A stretch of DNA of 64,000 nt from UBA12202 sp049595035 (GTDB taxonomy: Bacteria; Pseudomonadota; Alphaproteobacteria; Puniceispirillales; UBA1172), in assembly GCA_049595035.1 (NCBI GenBank), contig JBMYKD010000006.1, positions 42,318 to 106,317 on the forward strand, given 5' to 3'. The notes beneath the pieces were generated by a model. That model searched no databases. It was not told where the DNA came from and saw only the letters and a list, made by a program, of their open reading frames with translations. Shown in pieces: positions 1 to 7,933 of this stretch. A program made the position numbers and the translations under genes. How positions within the stretch are numbered: position 1 is the stretch's first letter; each line of letters begins with the position of its first letter.

Positions 1-749
1 TCTATCTGACTAGTGTTACCGAAGAATGGTCTGTTACCACCGTATCCGGCCCTAATGCCCGCAAGATACTGGAAGCGGCAGGATGTTCGGTTTCGCTTGC
101 TGATGACGCGTTCCCTTTCATGTCCTATCAGGATGCCAACTTAGCCGGATTGCCAGTGCGAATATTCCGCATTTCCTTTACCGGTGAGCTTAGCTTTGAG
201 ATTAATATCAAGGCACGGCATGGTATGGCGCTATGGCAGCATCTGATGAAAGCTGGTGAGCCATTTGGACTTACCCCCTATGGAACGGAAGCGATGCATG
301 TGTTGCGGGCTGAAAAAGGGTTTATCATTGTGGGGCAGGAAACAGATGGGTCGGTTAACCCGCATGATCTGGGAATGAGCTGGATTGTATCAAAGAAAAA
401 GACTGACTTCATTGGTAAGCGTGCCCTTGAACGTAAAAGCATGGCACTGGATAACCGGAAACAACTGGTCGGAATAAAAACCGAAGACCCCAAAGCCGTG
501 ATCCCCGAAGGGGCCCATGCTGTCCTTGACCCAAATCAGTCCTATCCGATGGAAATGCTTGGGCAGGTGACATCATCATATTACTCACCAAATCTAGGCC
601 ATTCGGTTGCAATGGCATTACTTAAAGGCGGCCATGCCATGAAAGGCCAGACAGTTTGGTTCCCCATGATTAATGGTAAAAAGCCAATCAAGGCCGTTAT
701 CACTGATACTGTTTTTTATGACCCGAAAGGAGACCGGATCAATGGTTAG
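1..749 (+). CDS. soxA: Sarcosine oxidase alpha subunit, C-terminal part (5' end outside window)
   Basis: The reading frame is open from the window edge (frame starting at base 3) to the TAG at 747-749, so only the last ~248 residues are present. What is visible is the GcvT/aminomethyltransferase-like C-terminal half (FTGELSFEI, YGTEAMHVLRAEKGF, DLGMSWIVS), the part that binds tetrahydrofolate in heterotetrameric sarcosine oxidase. The enzyme oxidises sarcosine to glycine, giving 5,10-methylene-THF and hydrogen peroxide in the cytoplasm. The fragment alone could be read as glycine-cleavage T-protein, but the gene directly downstream, overlapping by 8 nt, is a gamma subunit, which points to SoxA. 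soxB and soxD would be expected just upstream, outside the window. Confidence 0.88.
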   Translation, partial: YLTSVTEEWSVTTVSGPNARKILEAAGCSVSLADDAFPFMSYQDANLAGLPVRIFRISFTGELSFEINIKARHGMALWQHLMKAGEPFGLTPYGTEAMHVLRAEKGFIIVGQETDGSVNPHDLGMSWIVSKKKTDFIGKRALERKSMALDNRKQLVGIKTEDPKAVIPEGAHAVLDPNQSYPMEMLGQVTSSYYSPNLGHSVAMALLKGGHAMKGQTVWFPMINGKKPIKAVITDTVFYDPKGDRING

Positions 750-1353
750 TTCTGCTGTATTGCCAGGGCGTTCCGCCCTTGCTGATGTTAAGGCTATTCA
801 TCATCCTGTGCCAAAAGGTTCTGCAGGGAAAATTATGATCAAGGAAGCAGCTGTCCATGATTTGATTAATTTGCGATGCCAGCCTGACAATAATAAAGCA
901 AATACCCTTGTTAAAAAATTGACTAGCCATGCTCTACCTGATGCTAATCAATCCACTCAGACTGGTGACCGGATGGTGATCTGGCTAGGCCCTGACGAAT
1001 GGCTTATTTTGGCGGAAGCCGGTGCAGCAAATAGCATTATGGCTGATCTGGAAACCGCCAAACTAGGCCATATGGCAACAACCGAAGTCAGCAATGCTTA
1101 TGGAATGATTACCATAGATGGCAAATCAAGCCGTGATATGTTGGCTAAACATTGCGCTATTGATCTTGATGCCAGTGTCTTTACCAAAGGCACGGCTATC
1201 CAGACGATTATGGGTCATGCCGGGATCATCCTGATTTGTACAGGCGAACACAGCTTTACCCTTATCGGTCGCAGCAGCTTTATGCCATATCTGGTGGCAT
1301 TACTGGCAGATGCTAGTGTTGAATATGGATGCGAATACCGTCCTGCTAAATAG
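742..1353 (+). CDS. soxG: Sarcosine oxidase gamma subunit
   Basis: A 203-residue protein of the SoxG family, the small folate-domain-like subunit of the heterotetrameric sarcosine oxidase. Family features seen are GDRMVIWLGPDEWLIL in the middle and a C-terminal IGRSSFMPYL stretch. The ATG at 742 is chosen over an earlier in-frame ATG at 673 because it follows AAAGGAGA with good spacing and gives the usual ATGGTTAG 8-nt overlap with soxA. It is the last gene of its operon: its stop codon lies inside a perfect terminator hairpin. It is convergent with the methyltransferase gene next door, so both strands here serve methylated-glycine breakdown. Confidence 0.9.
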   Translation: MVSSAVLPGRSALADVKAIHHPVPKGSAGKIMIKEAAVHDLINLRCQPDNNKANTLVKKLTSHALPDANQSTQTGDRMVIWLGPDEWLILAEAGAANSIMADLETAKLGHMATTEVSNAYGMITIDGKSSRDMLAKHCAIDLDASVFTKGTAIQTIMGHAGIILICTGEHSFTLIGRSSFMPYLVALLADASVEYGCEYRPAK

Positions 1354-1368
1354 CAGGACGGTTATTTT
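1338..1368 (+). terminator. Rho-independent terminator overlapping the soxG stop codon
   Basis: Arms CCGTCCTGCT (1338-1347) and AGCAGGACGG (1352-1361) pair perfectly over 10 bp around a 4-nt loop and are followed by TTATTTTT. The TAG stop of soxG (1351-1353) sits across the loop and the start of the 3' arm, so a terminating ribosome would cover the hairpin. Confidence 0.85.
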
Positions 1369-1369
1369 T

Positions 1370-1393
1370 CACGATATATAATGATATATCGTG
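1370..1393. repeat. Second perfect inverted repeat between convergent soxG and mttB-like genes
   Basis: CACGATATAT (1370-1379) and ATATATCGTG (1384-1393) pair over 10 bp with an AATG loop, directly after the U-tract of the soxG terminator. On the minus strand it lies 12 bp past the stop of the 1406-2956 gene, but no T-run follows on either strand. It may be a 3'-end-protecting hairpin for the minus-strand operon or a weak bidirectional terminator. Confidence 0.5.
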
Positions 1394-1405
1394 GATAATA
1401 CTGGA

Positions 1406-2956
1406 CTAAAACTCACTATCTGGCAGTTCTTCCATCCGCTTTGTTTTAAACGCAACCAACGCTTCGTCGATAGCCGGGTCAATGTCCGGCGCTTCATATG
1501 AGTTAAGCATTGTTCTGGCGCGATTCTCTGCTCTTTTTGCGCTTTCAATAGACCCTTCTGAACTCCACTGCTCAAAGGTCGTGTAATCCGCCAGTTCTGA
1601 CCGCCAGAAAGCATCTTCAAAATTGGCTTGTGTATGGCTAGACCCTAGGAAATGCTGACCGGGGCCAGTTTCCCTGATAGCATCAAGGGCCTGTCCATTT
1701 TCCGATAGATCAATGCCCCCCACGATGCGTTGCATCATGGACAGCTGATCCGCATCAAGAAGCAGTTTTCGGAAATCCGAAACTAGTCCACCTTCCATCC
1801 AACCAGCCGAGTGAAGCACAAAATTAACGCCGCTGATAACTGATGGCAGGATAGTATGAGTTGATTCATAAGCCGCCTGGGCATCAACCGTTTTCGCGGC
1901 AGTTAGTGAACCACCTGACCGGAAAGGCACGCCAAGACGACGTGCCAGTTTTGCACACCCGTTCAACACCAAAGCCGGTTCAGGGGTACCAAAAGTCGGC
2001 GCCCCTGTCTGCATGGACATGGAACTGGCGAATGATCCAAAAATAACCGGTGTGCCCAGACGGATCATCTGGGCAAAGGCAATTCCACTCATGGCTTCGG
2101 CCAGCGTTTGTGCCAATGTTCCCGCCACGGAAACAGGCGACATGGCACCTGCAAGAATAAATGGAGAGATAATAACCGCCTGACCATGACGCGCATAAAC
2201 CTTGAGCGCACCAAGCATGGTATCATCCCATGTCATGGGTGAATTAGCATTAATCAGGCTGACCAACACATTGTTTTCATCCAGAAACCCATCACCAAAC
2301 AGGATTTTAGCCATATCAACCGTATCTTGCGCCCGGCTGGCAGCGGTGACAGAACCCATGAAAGGCTTATCTGAATATTTCATATGCGTGTAAAGCATTT
2401 CCAGATGCCGCTTGGGTACCGGCAAATCAACCGGTTCACATACCGTCCCGCCGGAATGATGCAACCCGGGAAGCATATAGATCAGTTTCACCATATTGCG
2501 GAAATCTTCAATGGTCGCATAACGCCTTTCATTTTCCAGATCGCGGATAAATGGAGGGCCATAGACCGGAGCAAATACGGTTTTATTGCCGCCTATTTCA
2601 ACACTACGCGCCGGATTACGCGCATACTGGGTAAACTCGGACGGGGCATGCTGACAATATTGTCGGCATAAGCCACGTGGGAAATGTACCCGCTGGCCTT
2701 GCACATCCGCGCCATGTTCACGCAGGATATCCAATGCTTCCGGATCATCCTTAAACTCAATGCCAATTTCTTCTAAAATGGTTTCAGCATTGTTTTCAAT
2801 AATTTCCGCACCTTCGTCACTTAACACTTCATATAAAGGGACATGACGGATCAGATAGGGCGCTGTTAGTTTGCTTCCCCCACCACTACCACGAGCCGTG
2901 CGACGAGCATCTCTACCACCGCCACGGCGACTACGTTTTTCTGCTGTTTCTGACAT
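1406..2956 (-). CDS. MttB-superfamily (non-pyrrolysine) methylamine/glycine-betaine methyltransferase
   Basis: A 516-residue protein of the trimethylamine methyltransferase MttB superfamily (LYEVLSDEGAEIIENNAE near the N-terminus, a long TIM-barrel region with AGAMSPVSVAGTLAQTLAE and FGTPEPALVLNG). The frame has no internal amber codon, so it belongs to the branch lacking pyrrolysine, whose characterised members (for example MtgB) demethylate quaternary amines such as glycine betaine onto a corrinoid protein. The first ~30 residues are an Arg/Gly-rich tail. It starts at an ATG behind GAGGAA and lies 35 bp after the dimethylglycine-dehydrogenase-like gene, so the two are probably co-transcribed. 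Its corrinoid partner is likely the protein at 35487-36176. The substrate is inferred from context, not shown. Confidence 0.85.
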   Translation of the reverse strand: MSETAEKRSRRGGGRDARRTARGSGGGSKLTAPYLIRHVPLYEVLSDEGAEIIENNAETILEEIGIEFKDDPEALDILREHGADVQGQRVHFPRGLCRQYCQHAPSEFTQYARNPARSVEIGGNKTVFAPVYGPPFIRDLENERRYATIEDFRNMVKLIYMLPGLHHSGGTVCEPVDLPVPKRHLEMLYTHMKYSDKPFMGSVTAASRAQDTVDMAKILFGDGFLDENNVLVSLINANSPMTWDDTMLGALKVYARHGQAVIISPFILAGAMSPVSVAGTLAQTLAEAMSGIAFAQMIRLGTPVIFGSFASSMSMQTGAPTFGTPEPALVLNGCAKLARRLGVPFRSGGSLTAAKTVDAQAAYESTHTILPSVISGVNFVLHSAGWMEGGLVSDFRKLLLDADQLSMMQRIVGGIDLSENGQALDAIRETGPGQHFLGSSHTQANFEDAFWRSELADYTTFEQWSSEGSIESAKRAENRARTMLNSYEAPDIDPAIDEALVAFKTKRMEELPDSEF

Positions 2957-2991
2957 AACAATATTCCTCTTAAAGAATCGATGCTGTTTCG

Positions 2992-5430
2992 TTAAGCTCT
3001 TAGCTTTTCGTTGTCCGGGTCAAATGGGCTTTCTTCGATGATCTGGGCATCAAAGCGTTTGCCAAGAATATCAATGACAAACTTGGTGCCAATAGCGGCC
3101 AGTGCTGGTGGCACCATAGCCAGTGCCAGCGATTGCCCAACGCGGAAGCCATAATTGCCCGAGGTTGCGCGACCAACCATTTCACCATTATAGAATAACG
3201 GATTTCCACCAAGCACATCAGCATCTTCAACATCATCAATGCGAAGGGTCACCAGTTCATTAGCAAAGCCCTTTTCCTGCCATTTTACCAAGGCATCACG
3301 GCCGATAAAGTCCCCTTTATTCAGATGAACAAACCGATCTAACTTTGATTCCAGGGCAGCATATTCAATTGATAGTTCCGTGCCCATCATGCGATAGCTT
3401 TTTTCCATCCGCATGGTATCCATCGCACGAATACCAAATGGCTTTATCCCCAGATCAGCACCAGCTTCCATCAGGCGATCAAAAATATGGTTCTGATATT
3501 CAATCGGATGATGCAATTCCCAGCCAAGTTCACCAACATAATTCACCCTTGCGGCTAATGTTGGCGCATGACCAGCATCAATCCAGCGTGATGACAACCA
3601 AGGGAATGCCGCATTGGAAAAATCGGTTCTTGGGCTAATTCGTTCCATTAATGTCCGTGCTTTAGGTCCTGCTACCACAAGCACACCCATAGCATTCGTC
3701 ACATTTGAAAACTGGACACTGCCATCTTCGGGCATATGCTTTCTGATCCAGTCATGATCAACAGATTGCAAAGCCCCCGCTGAAACAACATAAAAACTGG
3801 TATCTGATTCTTTGATAATCGTATATTCCGAATGGACACCGCCGCCATAGCTCAGGGCATGACAGAGATTAACGCGGCCAGCCTTTTTCGGGATACGATT
3901 TGCAATGAGCCGGTCAAGAAATTCAGCTGCCCCGGGGCCGGTGATTTTTGCCTTGGCAAAAGCCGACATATCCAGAAGCCCAACATTTTCAGTGGTATTC
4001 CTGACTTCATTACCAATATGTTCGAACCATGCTGACCGCCGGAATGACCAGTCATCCGTTTGTGGGACGCCTTCCGGCGCGAACCAGTTAGGTCTTTCCC
4101 AGCCAAAACTAGCCCCGAATACAGCGCCCAAATTTTTCATGCGGTCATAGCATGGTGTTGTTCTTAATGGTCTTGCTGCTTCACGTTCTTCATCCGGATA
4201 ATGCGTGGTGAACACATTGGCATATGCTTCTTCGTTTTTTTCGATCAGATAGCTTTCAGTGGCATAATTGCCATAACGGCGAGGATCAACGCCTGACATA
4301 TCAATCGTTGGTTCACCTTCGACCATCCATTCTGCTAACTGCCAACCAGCCCCACCTGCTGCGGTGATACCAAAGGAATGCCCTTCGCTAAGCCAGAAAT
4401 TCTTTAATCCCGGCGCCGGGCCGATAATAGGATTACCATCAGGGGTATAGGCAATAGCGCCATTATAAACTTTCTTGACGCCGACTTCACCAAAGGCAGG
4501 AACGCGGAACATGGCACTTTCAATATGCTGTTCAATCCGCTCAAGGTCTTCTTGGAAAAGTTCATATTCGCTATCATCGCTTGGGCCATCTACATAGCAC
4601 GCCGGTGCGCCATATTCATACGGCCCTAGGATCAATCCGCCTGCTTCTTCGCGCATATACCAGCCATTGTCACTGTCCCTTAGCACACCCATTTCCGGCA
4701 GTCCTTCAGCATGGCGGGCTTTAATGTCTGGATGGGCTTCTGTCACGATATACTGATGCTCAACAGGAATAACCGGCACATTCAGACCAACCATGGCACC
4801 GGTTTTACGGGCAAAGTTCCCCGTACAGGATACAATATGCTCACAAGTGATATTGCCTTTATCGGTAACGACTTCCCATTCACCTGATGGGGTTTTATTA
4901 ATCGCCTGAACGGTTGTATTTCGGTGGATAGTTGCCCCCCGATCACGCGCGCCCTTGGCCATGGCCTGGGTCAGATCAGCTGGCTGGATATAGCCATCCT
5001 GAGGATGCTGAATAGCGCCGATCAGACCTTCGGTGTTACACATTGGCCATGCGTCCTTAACCTCAGCCGGGGTCAGGCGCTTGACTTCAACACCAATGGT
5101 GTCGGCGACACCAGCATATTGCATATATTCGTCCCAGCGATCAGGGGTGCTGGCAAGGCGGATATTAGATACCGCACGCAACCCAACATTCATGCCGGTT
5201 TCTTCTTCTAATTCCCGATAGAACTTGACTGAGTACTTATGAACCTGCCCGACAGAATAAGACATATTGAATAATGGCAACAATCCTGCGGCATGCCATG
5301 TAGAGCCAGATGTCAATTCCTTCCGCTCAAGCAACACCGTATCTGTCCAGCCCTTTTTGGCCAGATGATAAAGCATGGAAACACCAACAACACCGCCACC
5401 AATGACCACAACGCGAGCATGATTGTTCAT
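2992..5430 (-). CDS. Dimethylglycine dehydrogenase-like FAD/THF enzyme
   Basis: An 812-residue protein with an N-terminal DAO-type FAD domain (VVVIGGGVVGVSMLYHLA, residues ~8-25; SGSTWHAAGLL, whose His is the covalent FAD attachment site in the dimethylglycine/sarcosine dehydrogenase family) and a C-terminal GcvT domain (from ~residue 430; VNYVGELGWELHHP, GIRAMDTMRMEKSYR). Family members oxidise N,N-dimethylglycine or sarcosine and load the released carbon on THF. The ATG at 5430 follows GGAGGAAGAG. With the MttB-like gene downstream and sarcosine oxidase next to it, dimethylglycine is the most likely substrate. Sarcosine or another N-methyl amino acid is the alternative. Confidence 0.82.
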   Translation of the reverse strand: MNNHARVVVIGGGVVGVSMLYHLAKKGWTDTVLLERKELTSGSTWHAAGLLPLFNMSYSVGQVHKYSVKFYRELEEETGMNVGLRAVSNIRLASTPDRWDEYMQYAGVADTIGVEVKRLTPAEVKDAWPMCNTEGLIGAIQHPQDGYIQPADLTQAMAKGARDRGATIHRNTTVQAINKTPSGEWEVVTDKGNITCEHIVSCTGNFARKTGAMVGLNVPVIPVEHQYIVTEAHPDIKARHAEGLPEMGVLRDSDNGWYMREEAGGLILGPYEYGAPACYVDGPSDDSEYELFQEDLERIEQHIESAMFRVPAFGEVGVKKVYNGAIAYTPDGNPIIGPAPGLKNFWLSEGHSFGITAAGGAGWQLAEWMVEGEPTIDMSGVDPRRYGNYATESYLIEKNEEAYANVFTTHYPDEEREAARPLRTTPCYDRMKNLGAVFGASFGWERPNWFAPEGVPQTDDWSFRRSAWFEHIGNEVRNTTENVGLLDMSAFAKAKITGPGAAEFLDRLIANRIPKKAGRVNLCHALSYGGGVHSEYTIIKESDTSFYVVSAGALQSVDHDWIRKHMPEDGSVQFSNVTNAMGVLVVAGPKARTLMERISPRTDFSNAAFPWLSSRWIDAGHAPTLAARVNYVGELGWELHHPIEYQNHIFDRLMEAGADLGIKPFGIRAMDTMRMEKSYRMMGTELSIEYAALESKLDRFVHLNKGDFIGRDALVKWQEKGFANELVTLRIDDVEDADVLGGNPLFYNGEMVGRATSGNYGFRVGQSLALAMVPPALAAIGTKFVIDILGKRFDAQIIEESPFDPDNEKLRA

Positions 5431-5477
5431 GATCTCTTCCTCCGAGCATCTCGTCTATAAGAATATTTATTCCGTAA

Positions 5478-5500
5478 TATGCCAAAATTAATCTGGCATA
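5478..5500. promoter_or_regulatory. Dyad TATGCCA-N9-TGGCATA upstream of the dimethylglycine dehydrogenase-like gene
   Basis: A perfect 7-bp inverted repeat (5478-5484 and 5494-5500) centred about 59 bp before the ATG at 5430. On the minus strand it contains TTGGCA, which could be a -35 box with TCTTAT 17 bp downstream, so a bound regulator would sit over the promoter. A similar dyad with the same TGCCA/TGGCA core lies at 6326-6347. The regulator is unknown. Confidence 0.45.
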
Positions 5501-5588
5501 GCATCCGGCAAACGACATAATCCTGTCAAATCCGGCCTCTGACGGCGGACAATATCATTCTTATATTTAACAAGTTACAGGGCAAAAA

Positions 5589-6215
5589 TTATGGGTAAAG
5601 CCGCTGAACCTGCCATGTTTCTGATGCAAGACTTGCTGGATCACCAATGGGCTTTGTAAAACGGAACCGGTCATGCAGGCGTGATGCACCATCCTGCCAG
5701 AATTCCATTTCATGCGGAATAAGACGATACCCACCCCAGAATGGCGGTCTGGGTGGATTTTCTGGATATTGCGCTTCCATATCCTTCACACGGCTAGATA
5801 AAATATCCCGACTAGCCAGTGGCTGTGACTGATGGGATGCCCATGCCCCTATCCGGCTTCCATAGGGGCGGCTTTCGTAATAAGCATCAGAAATATCATC
5901 GGAAAGCCGTTCAATTTGGCCAACTAACCGCAATTGACGACGCAAGGATTTCCAGTGAAAGCTCATCGCCGCACGGCTAGTTCCATCGATTTCAGCTGCT
6001 TTTCTGCTGGTATAATTGGTGTAGAAATGAACAGATATATCGTCCCGTCCTTTCATCAGAACCACCCGAACAGATGGCCAGCCATCATCAGAAACCGTCG
6101 CCAGTGCAACTGCATTGGGGTCATTGATTTCTGTTTTTTCTGCTTCAGACATCCATGCATCCAGCAGATGGAAGGGATTTTGACCGGTTGGGTCAAATGC
6201 CGATGTATCAGCCAT
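5589..6215 (-). CDS. pdxH: Pyridoxamine 5'-phosphate oxidase
   Basis: A 208-residue cytosolic FMN enzyme that oxidises pyridoxine/pyridoxamine 5'-phosphate to pyridoxal 5'-phosphate, the last step of vitamin B6 synthesis and salvage. Clear family segments are ATVSDDGWPSVRVVLMKG (residues ~40-57), FYTNYTSRKAAEI, FHWKSLRRQLRLVG and the C-terminal RLHDRFRF...W...RLYP, which carry FMN and PLP contacts. The length is typical. It is followed after 158 bp by the dimethylglycine dehydrogenase operon on the same strand, and diverges from the surface-protein gene at 6466. The link to amine catabolism is only positional. Confidence 0.95.
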   Translation of the reverse strand: MADTSAFDPTGQNPFHLLDAWMSEAEKTEINDPNAVALATVSDDGWPSVRVVLMKGRDDISVHFYTNYTSRKAAEIDGTSRAAMSFHWKSLRRQLRLVGQIERLSDDISDAYYESRPYGSRIGAWASHQSQPLASRDILSSRVKDMEAQYPENPPRPPFWGGYRLIPHEMEFWQDGASRLHDRFRFTKPIGDPASLASETWQVQRLYP

Positions 6216-6325
6216 TATCAGGTCTCTTTCTTTGTGTCATTGATTTTAAATCGATATTCTGCTGTCGGAACATATCTATGATATAGGAATTATGCCCTAT
6301 TTATTCTAGGTGGTCGTGTCTTTCT

Positions 6326-6347
6326 TTTGCCATAAATATGTGGCAAA
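6326..6347. promoter_or_regulatory. Dyad TTTGCCA-N8-TGGCAAA between divergent pdxH and surface-protein gene
   Basis: A perfect 7-bp inverted repeat (6326-6332, 6341-6347) in the 250-bp gap between pdxH (minus) and the gene at 6466 (plus), about 110-130 bp from either start codon. Its TGCCA/TGGCA core matches the dyad at 5478-5500 with one base less in the spacer, which suggests a shared DNA-binding protein. The rest of the gap is AT-rich with no gene. Confidence 0.4.
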
Positions 6348-6465
6348 TTGTAACGATTGAGAAGTGTCGCGCATTTTTTGTTCAAACTTTTGCAATTAAT
6401 ACTTATCAGACAGGCATCCAGTGATCATATAAACACCAGCTTTGTCAGATAAACCGGAGGCAAAA

Positions 6466-7020
6466 ATGAAAACTTTCAGAACGTGTATTTTAGCATTAGC
6501 CATGGCAACGCCCCTTAGTGCTATGGCGGCATCAACAACCAGCGTTGATTCTGTTACTGGACGGGTGAATTATGTGGATACGCTTACCTCATCATTTGTT
6601 CAGCAGAATCCGGTGACGGAACGGGTATGCCGGGTTCAGGATGTACCTATCTATGCACAAGGTGGCCAGCAAACCGATGAATTGGGAAGCATGATTATCG
6701 GTGGCCTTATCGGAAGCGCGGTTGGCAATGGTTTGACCAGCAAAGATGGTGCTGGAACAGCAGGTGCTGTTGCTGGCGCTTTAATCGGACGCAATGCTGC
6801 CAAACAGCAAAATAACTCAAATCAGCAAATCATTGGTTACAGGCAGGAAAATGTGTGTGAAAATATCACCACTGTTCGGGAAGAACGTATTGAAACCATT
6901 ACCGGATACCGGTTGAATGTTACCGTTGATGGCAAAAGAATTACCGTTGATAGCAATACCCCCTATAATAGCGGCGATACCATTGTTTTGACCCGGAAAA
7001 CCACATATAGCCTGCGTTAA
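6466..7020 (+). CDS. Glycine-zipper surface protein (17-kDa antigen-like)
   Basis: A 184-residue predicted envelope protein. It begins with a signal peptide (MKTFRTCILALAMATPLSAMAAS) and carries a glycine-zipper segment at residues ~75-110 (GSMIIGGLIGSAVGNGL, then AGAVAGALIGRNA), as in Rickettsia 17-kDa surface antigens and related outer-membrane proteins. The C-terminal part repeats a VTVDG...VDSNTP pattern. No lipobox Cys is seen at the signal cleavage point. The ATG at 6466 follows GGAGG with 5-nt spacing, so I reject an in-frame TTG 24 nt earlier. The precise function is unknown; a structural or stress-related envelope role is usual for the family. Confidence 0.7.
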   Translation: MKTFRTCILALAMATPLSAMAASTTSVDSVTGRVNYVDTLTSSFVQQNPVTERVCRVQDVPIYAQGGQQTDELGSMIIGGLIGSAVGNGLTSKDGAGTAGAVAGALIGRNAAKQQNNSNQQIIGYRQENVCENITTVREERIETITGYRLNVTVDGKRITVDSNTPYNSGDTIVLTRKTTYSLR

Positions 7021-7041
7021 TTATAAATATTATGCTTTATC

Positions 7042-7077
7042 GCAATCAGGCACTTGTCTTACCAAGCCTCTGATTGC
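7042..7077. repeat. Composite inverted repeat before fabI
   Basis: GCAATCAG (7042-7049) pairs with CTGATTGC (7070-7077). Inside it, CTTG (7053-7056) pairs with CAAG (7063-7066), giving a stem of 8 bp, a 3x3 internal loop, a 4-bp stem and a 6-nt loop. It lies 21 bp after the surface-protein stop codon, and its 3' arm abuts the putative fabI -10 box (TAGAAT, 7078-7083). No clean U-tract follows, so it is either a weak terminator or an operator for fabI. Confidence 0.5.
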
Positions 7078-7083
7078 TAGAAT
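7054..7083 (+). promoter_or_regulatory. Candidate sigma-70-type promoter of fabI-aroC
   Basis: TTGTCT (7054-7059) and TAGAAT (7078-7083) are 18 bp apart, 26 bp ahead of the fabI ATG at 7109. The -35 box sits inside the inverted repeat at 7042-7077, so hairpin and promoter overlap. Confidence 0.45.
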
Positions 7084-7108
7084 AATGTTTTAGATAACGG
7101 CTGAGCAT

Positions 7109-7933
7109 ATGACCAAACATAACGATTTACTTAAAGGCAAACGCGGTCTGATCATGGGTGTTGCGAATGATCGCTCCATCGCATGGGGCATTGCCGCCAA
7201 AGCCCATGAAGCCGGCGCCGAGCTTGCTTTCACCTTTCAGGGTGATGCATTGGAAAAACGCGTTCGCCCACTGGCCGCAAGCATCAATTCGGATTTTGTT
7301 CTGTCATGTGATGTAACCAATGATGATGATATTGACCGGCTGTTTTCAGAAATTGAACAGAAATGGGGCAAGCTTGATTTTATCGTTCATGCTATTGCCT
7401 ATTCCGACAAAGCCGAACTTAAAGGCGATTATTTTAATACGACCCGCGATAATTTTAGCCGAACCATGGATATATCCGTTTATTCCCTTACGGCCATTAC
7501 CCAGCGGGCGCAATCTGTGCTGAATGACGGCGGGTCTATCCTGACCCTAACCTATTATGGTGCCGAACGGGTGATGCCACATTATAATGTGATGGGAGTT
7601 GCCAAGGCCGCATTAGAAGCATCAGTGCGATATTTAGCAGCTGATCTGGGTAGCCGGAATATCCGTGTGAACAGCCTTTCAGCAGGGCCGGTCAAAACAC
7701 TTGCCGCATCCGGTATTGGTGATTTCCGATATATTCTCAAATGGAATGCCTATAATTCACCACTTAAGCGTAATGTATCCCTTGAAGATATTGGTGGTGC
7801 TGGCGTCTATCTGTTGTCTGATCTATCCAGTGGCGTTACAGGTGAAACGCATCATGTTGATTGCGGTTATCATGTGGTTGGTATGAAAGCGGTTGATGCG
7901 CCGGATATATCCGTGGAAACATCTGATGGCTGA
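7109..7933 (+). CDS. fabI: Enoyl-[acyl-carrier-protein] reductase (NADH)
   Basis: A 274-residue short-chain dehydrogenase of the FabI type, which reduces enoyl-ACP in the last step of each fatty-acid elongation cycle. Seen are the FabI-specific nucleotide-binding start GLIMGVANDRSIAWGIA (residues ~13-29), DVTNDDD, HAIAYSDKAEL, and the catalytic Y-x6-K arrangement in MPHYNVMGVAKAALE. The length is normal. It overlaps aroC by 8 nt (ATGGCTGA), so translation of the two is probably coupled. FabI is the triclosan-sensitive isozyme class. Confidence 0.95.
   Translation: MTKHNDLLKGKRGLIMGVANDRSIAWGIAAKAHEAGAELAFTFQGDALEKRVRPLAASINSDFVLSCDVTNDDDIDRLFSEIEQKWGKLDFIVHAIAYSDKAELKGDYFNTTRDNFSRTMDISVYSLTAITQRAQSVLNDGGSILTLTYYGAERVMPHYNVMGVAKAALEASVRYLAADLGSRNIRVNSLSAGPVKTLAASGIGDFRYILKWNAYNSPLKRNVSLEDIGGAGVYLLSDLSSGVTGETHHVDCGYHVVGMKAVDAPDISVETSDG

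Noticed and set aside
1406..2956. A pyrrolysine-containing MttB
   Set aside because: The frame runs without any in-frame TAG, so there is no site for pyrrolysine; it belongs to the non-pyrrolysine branch.
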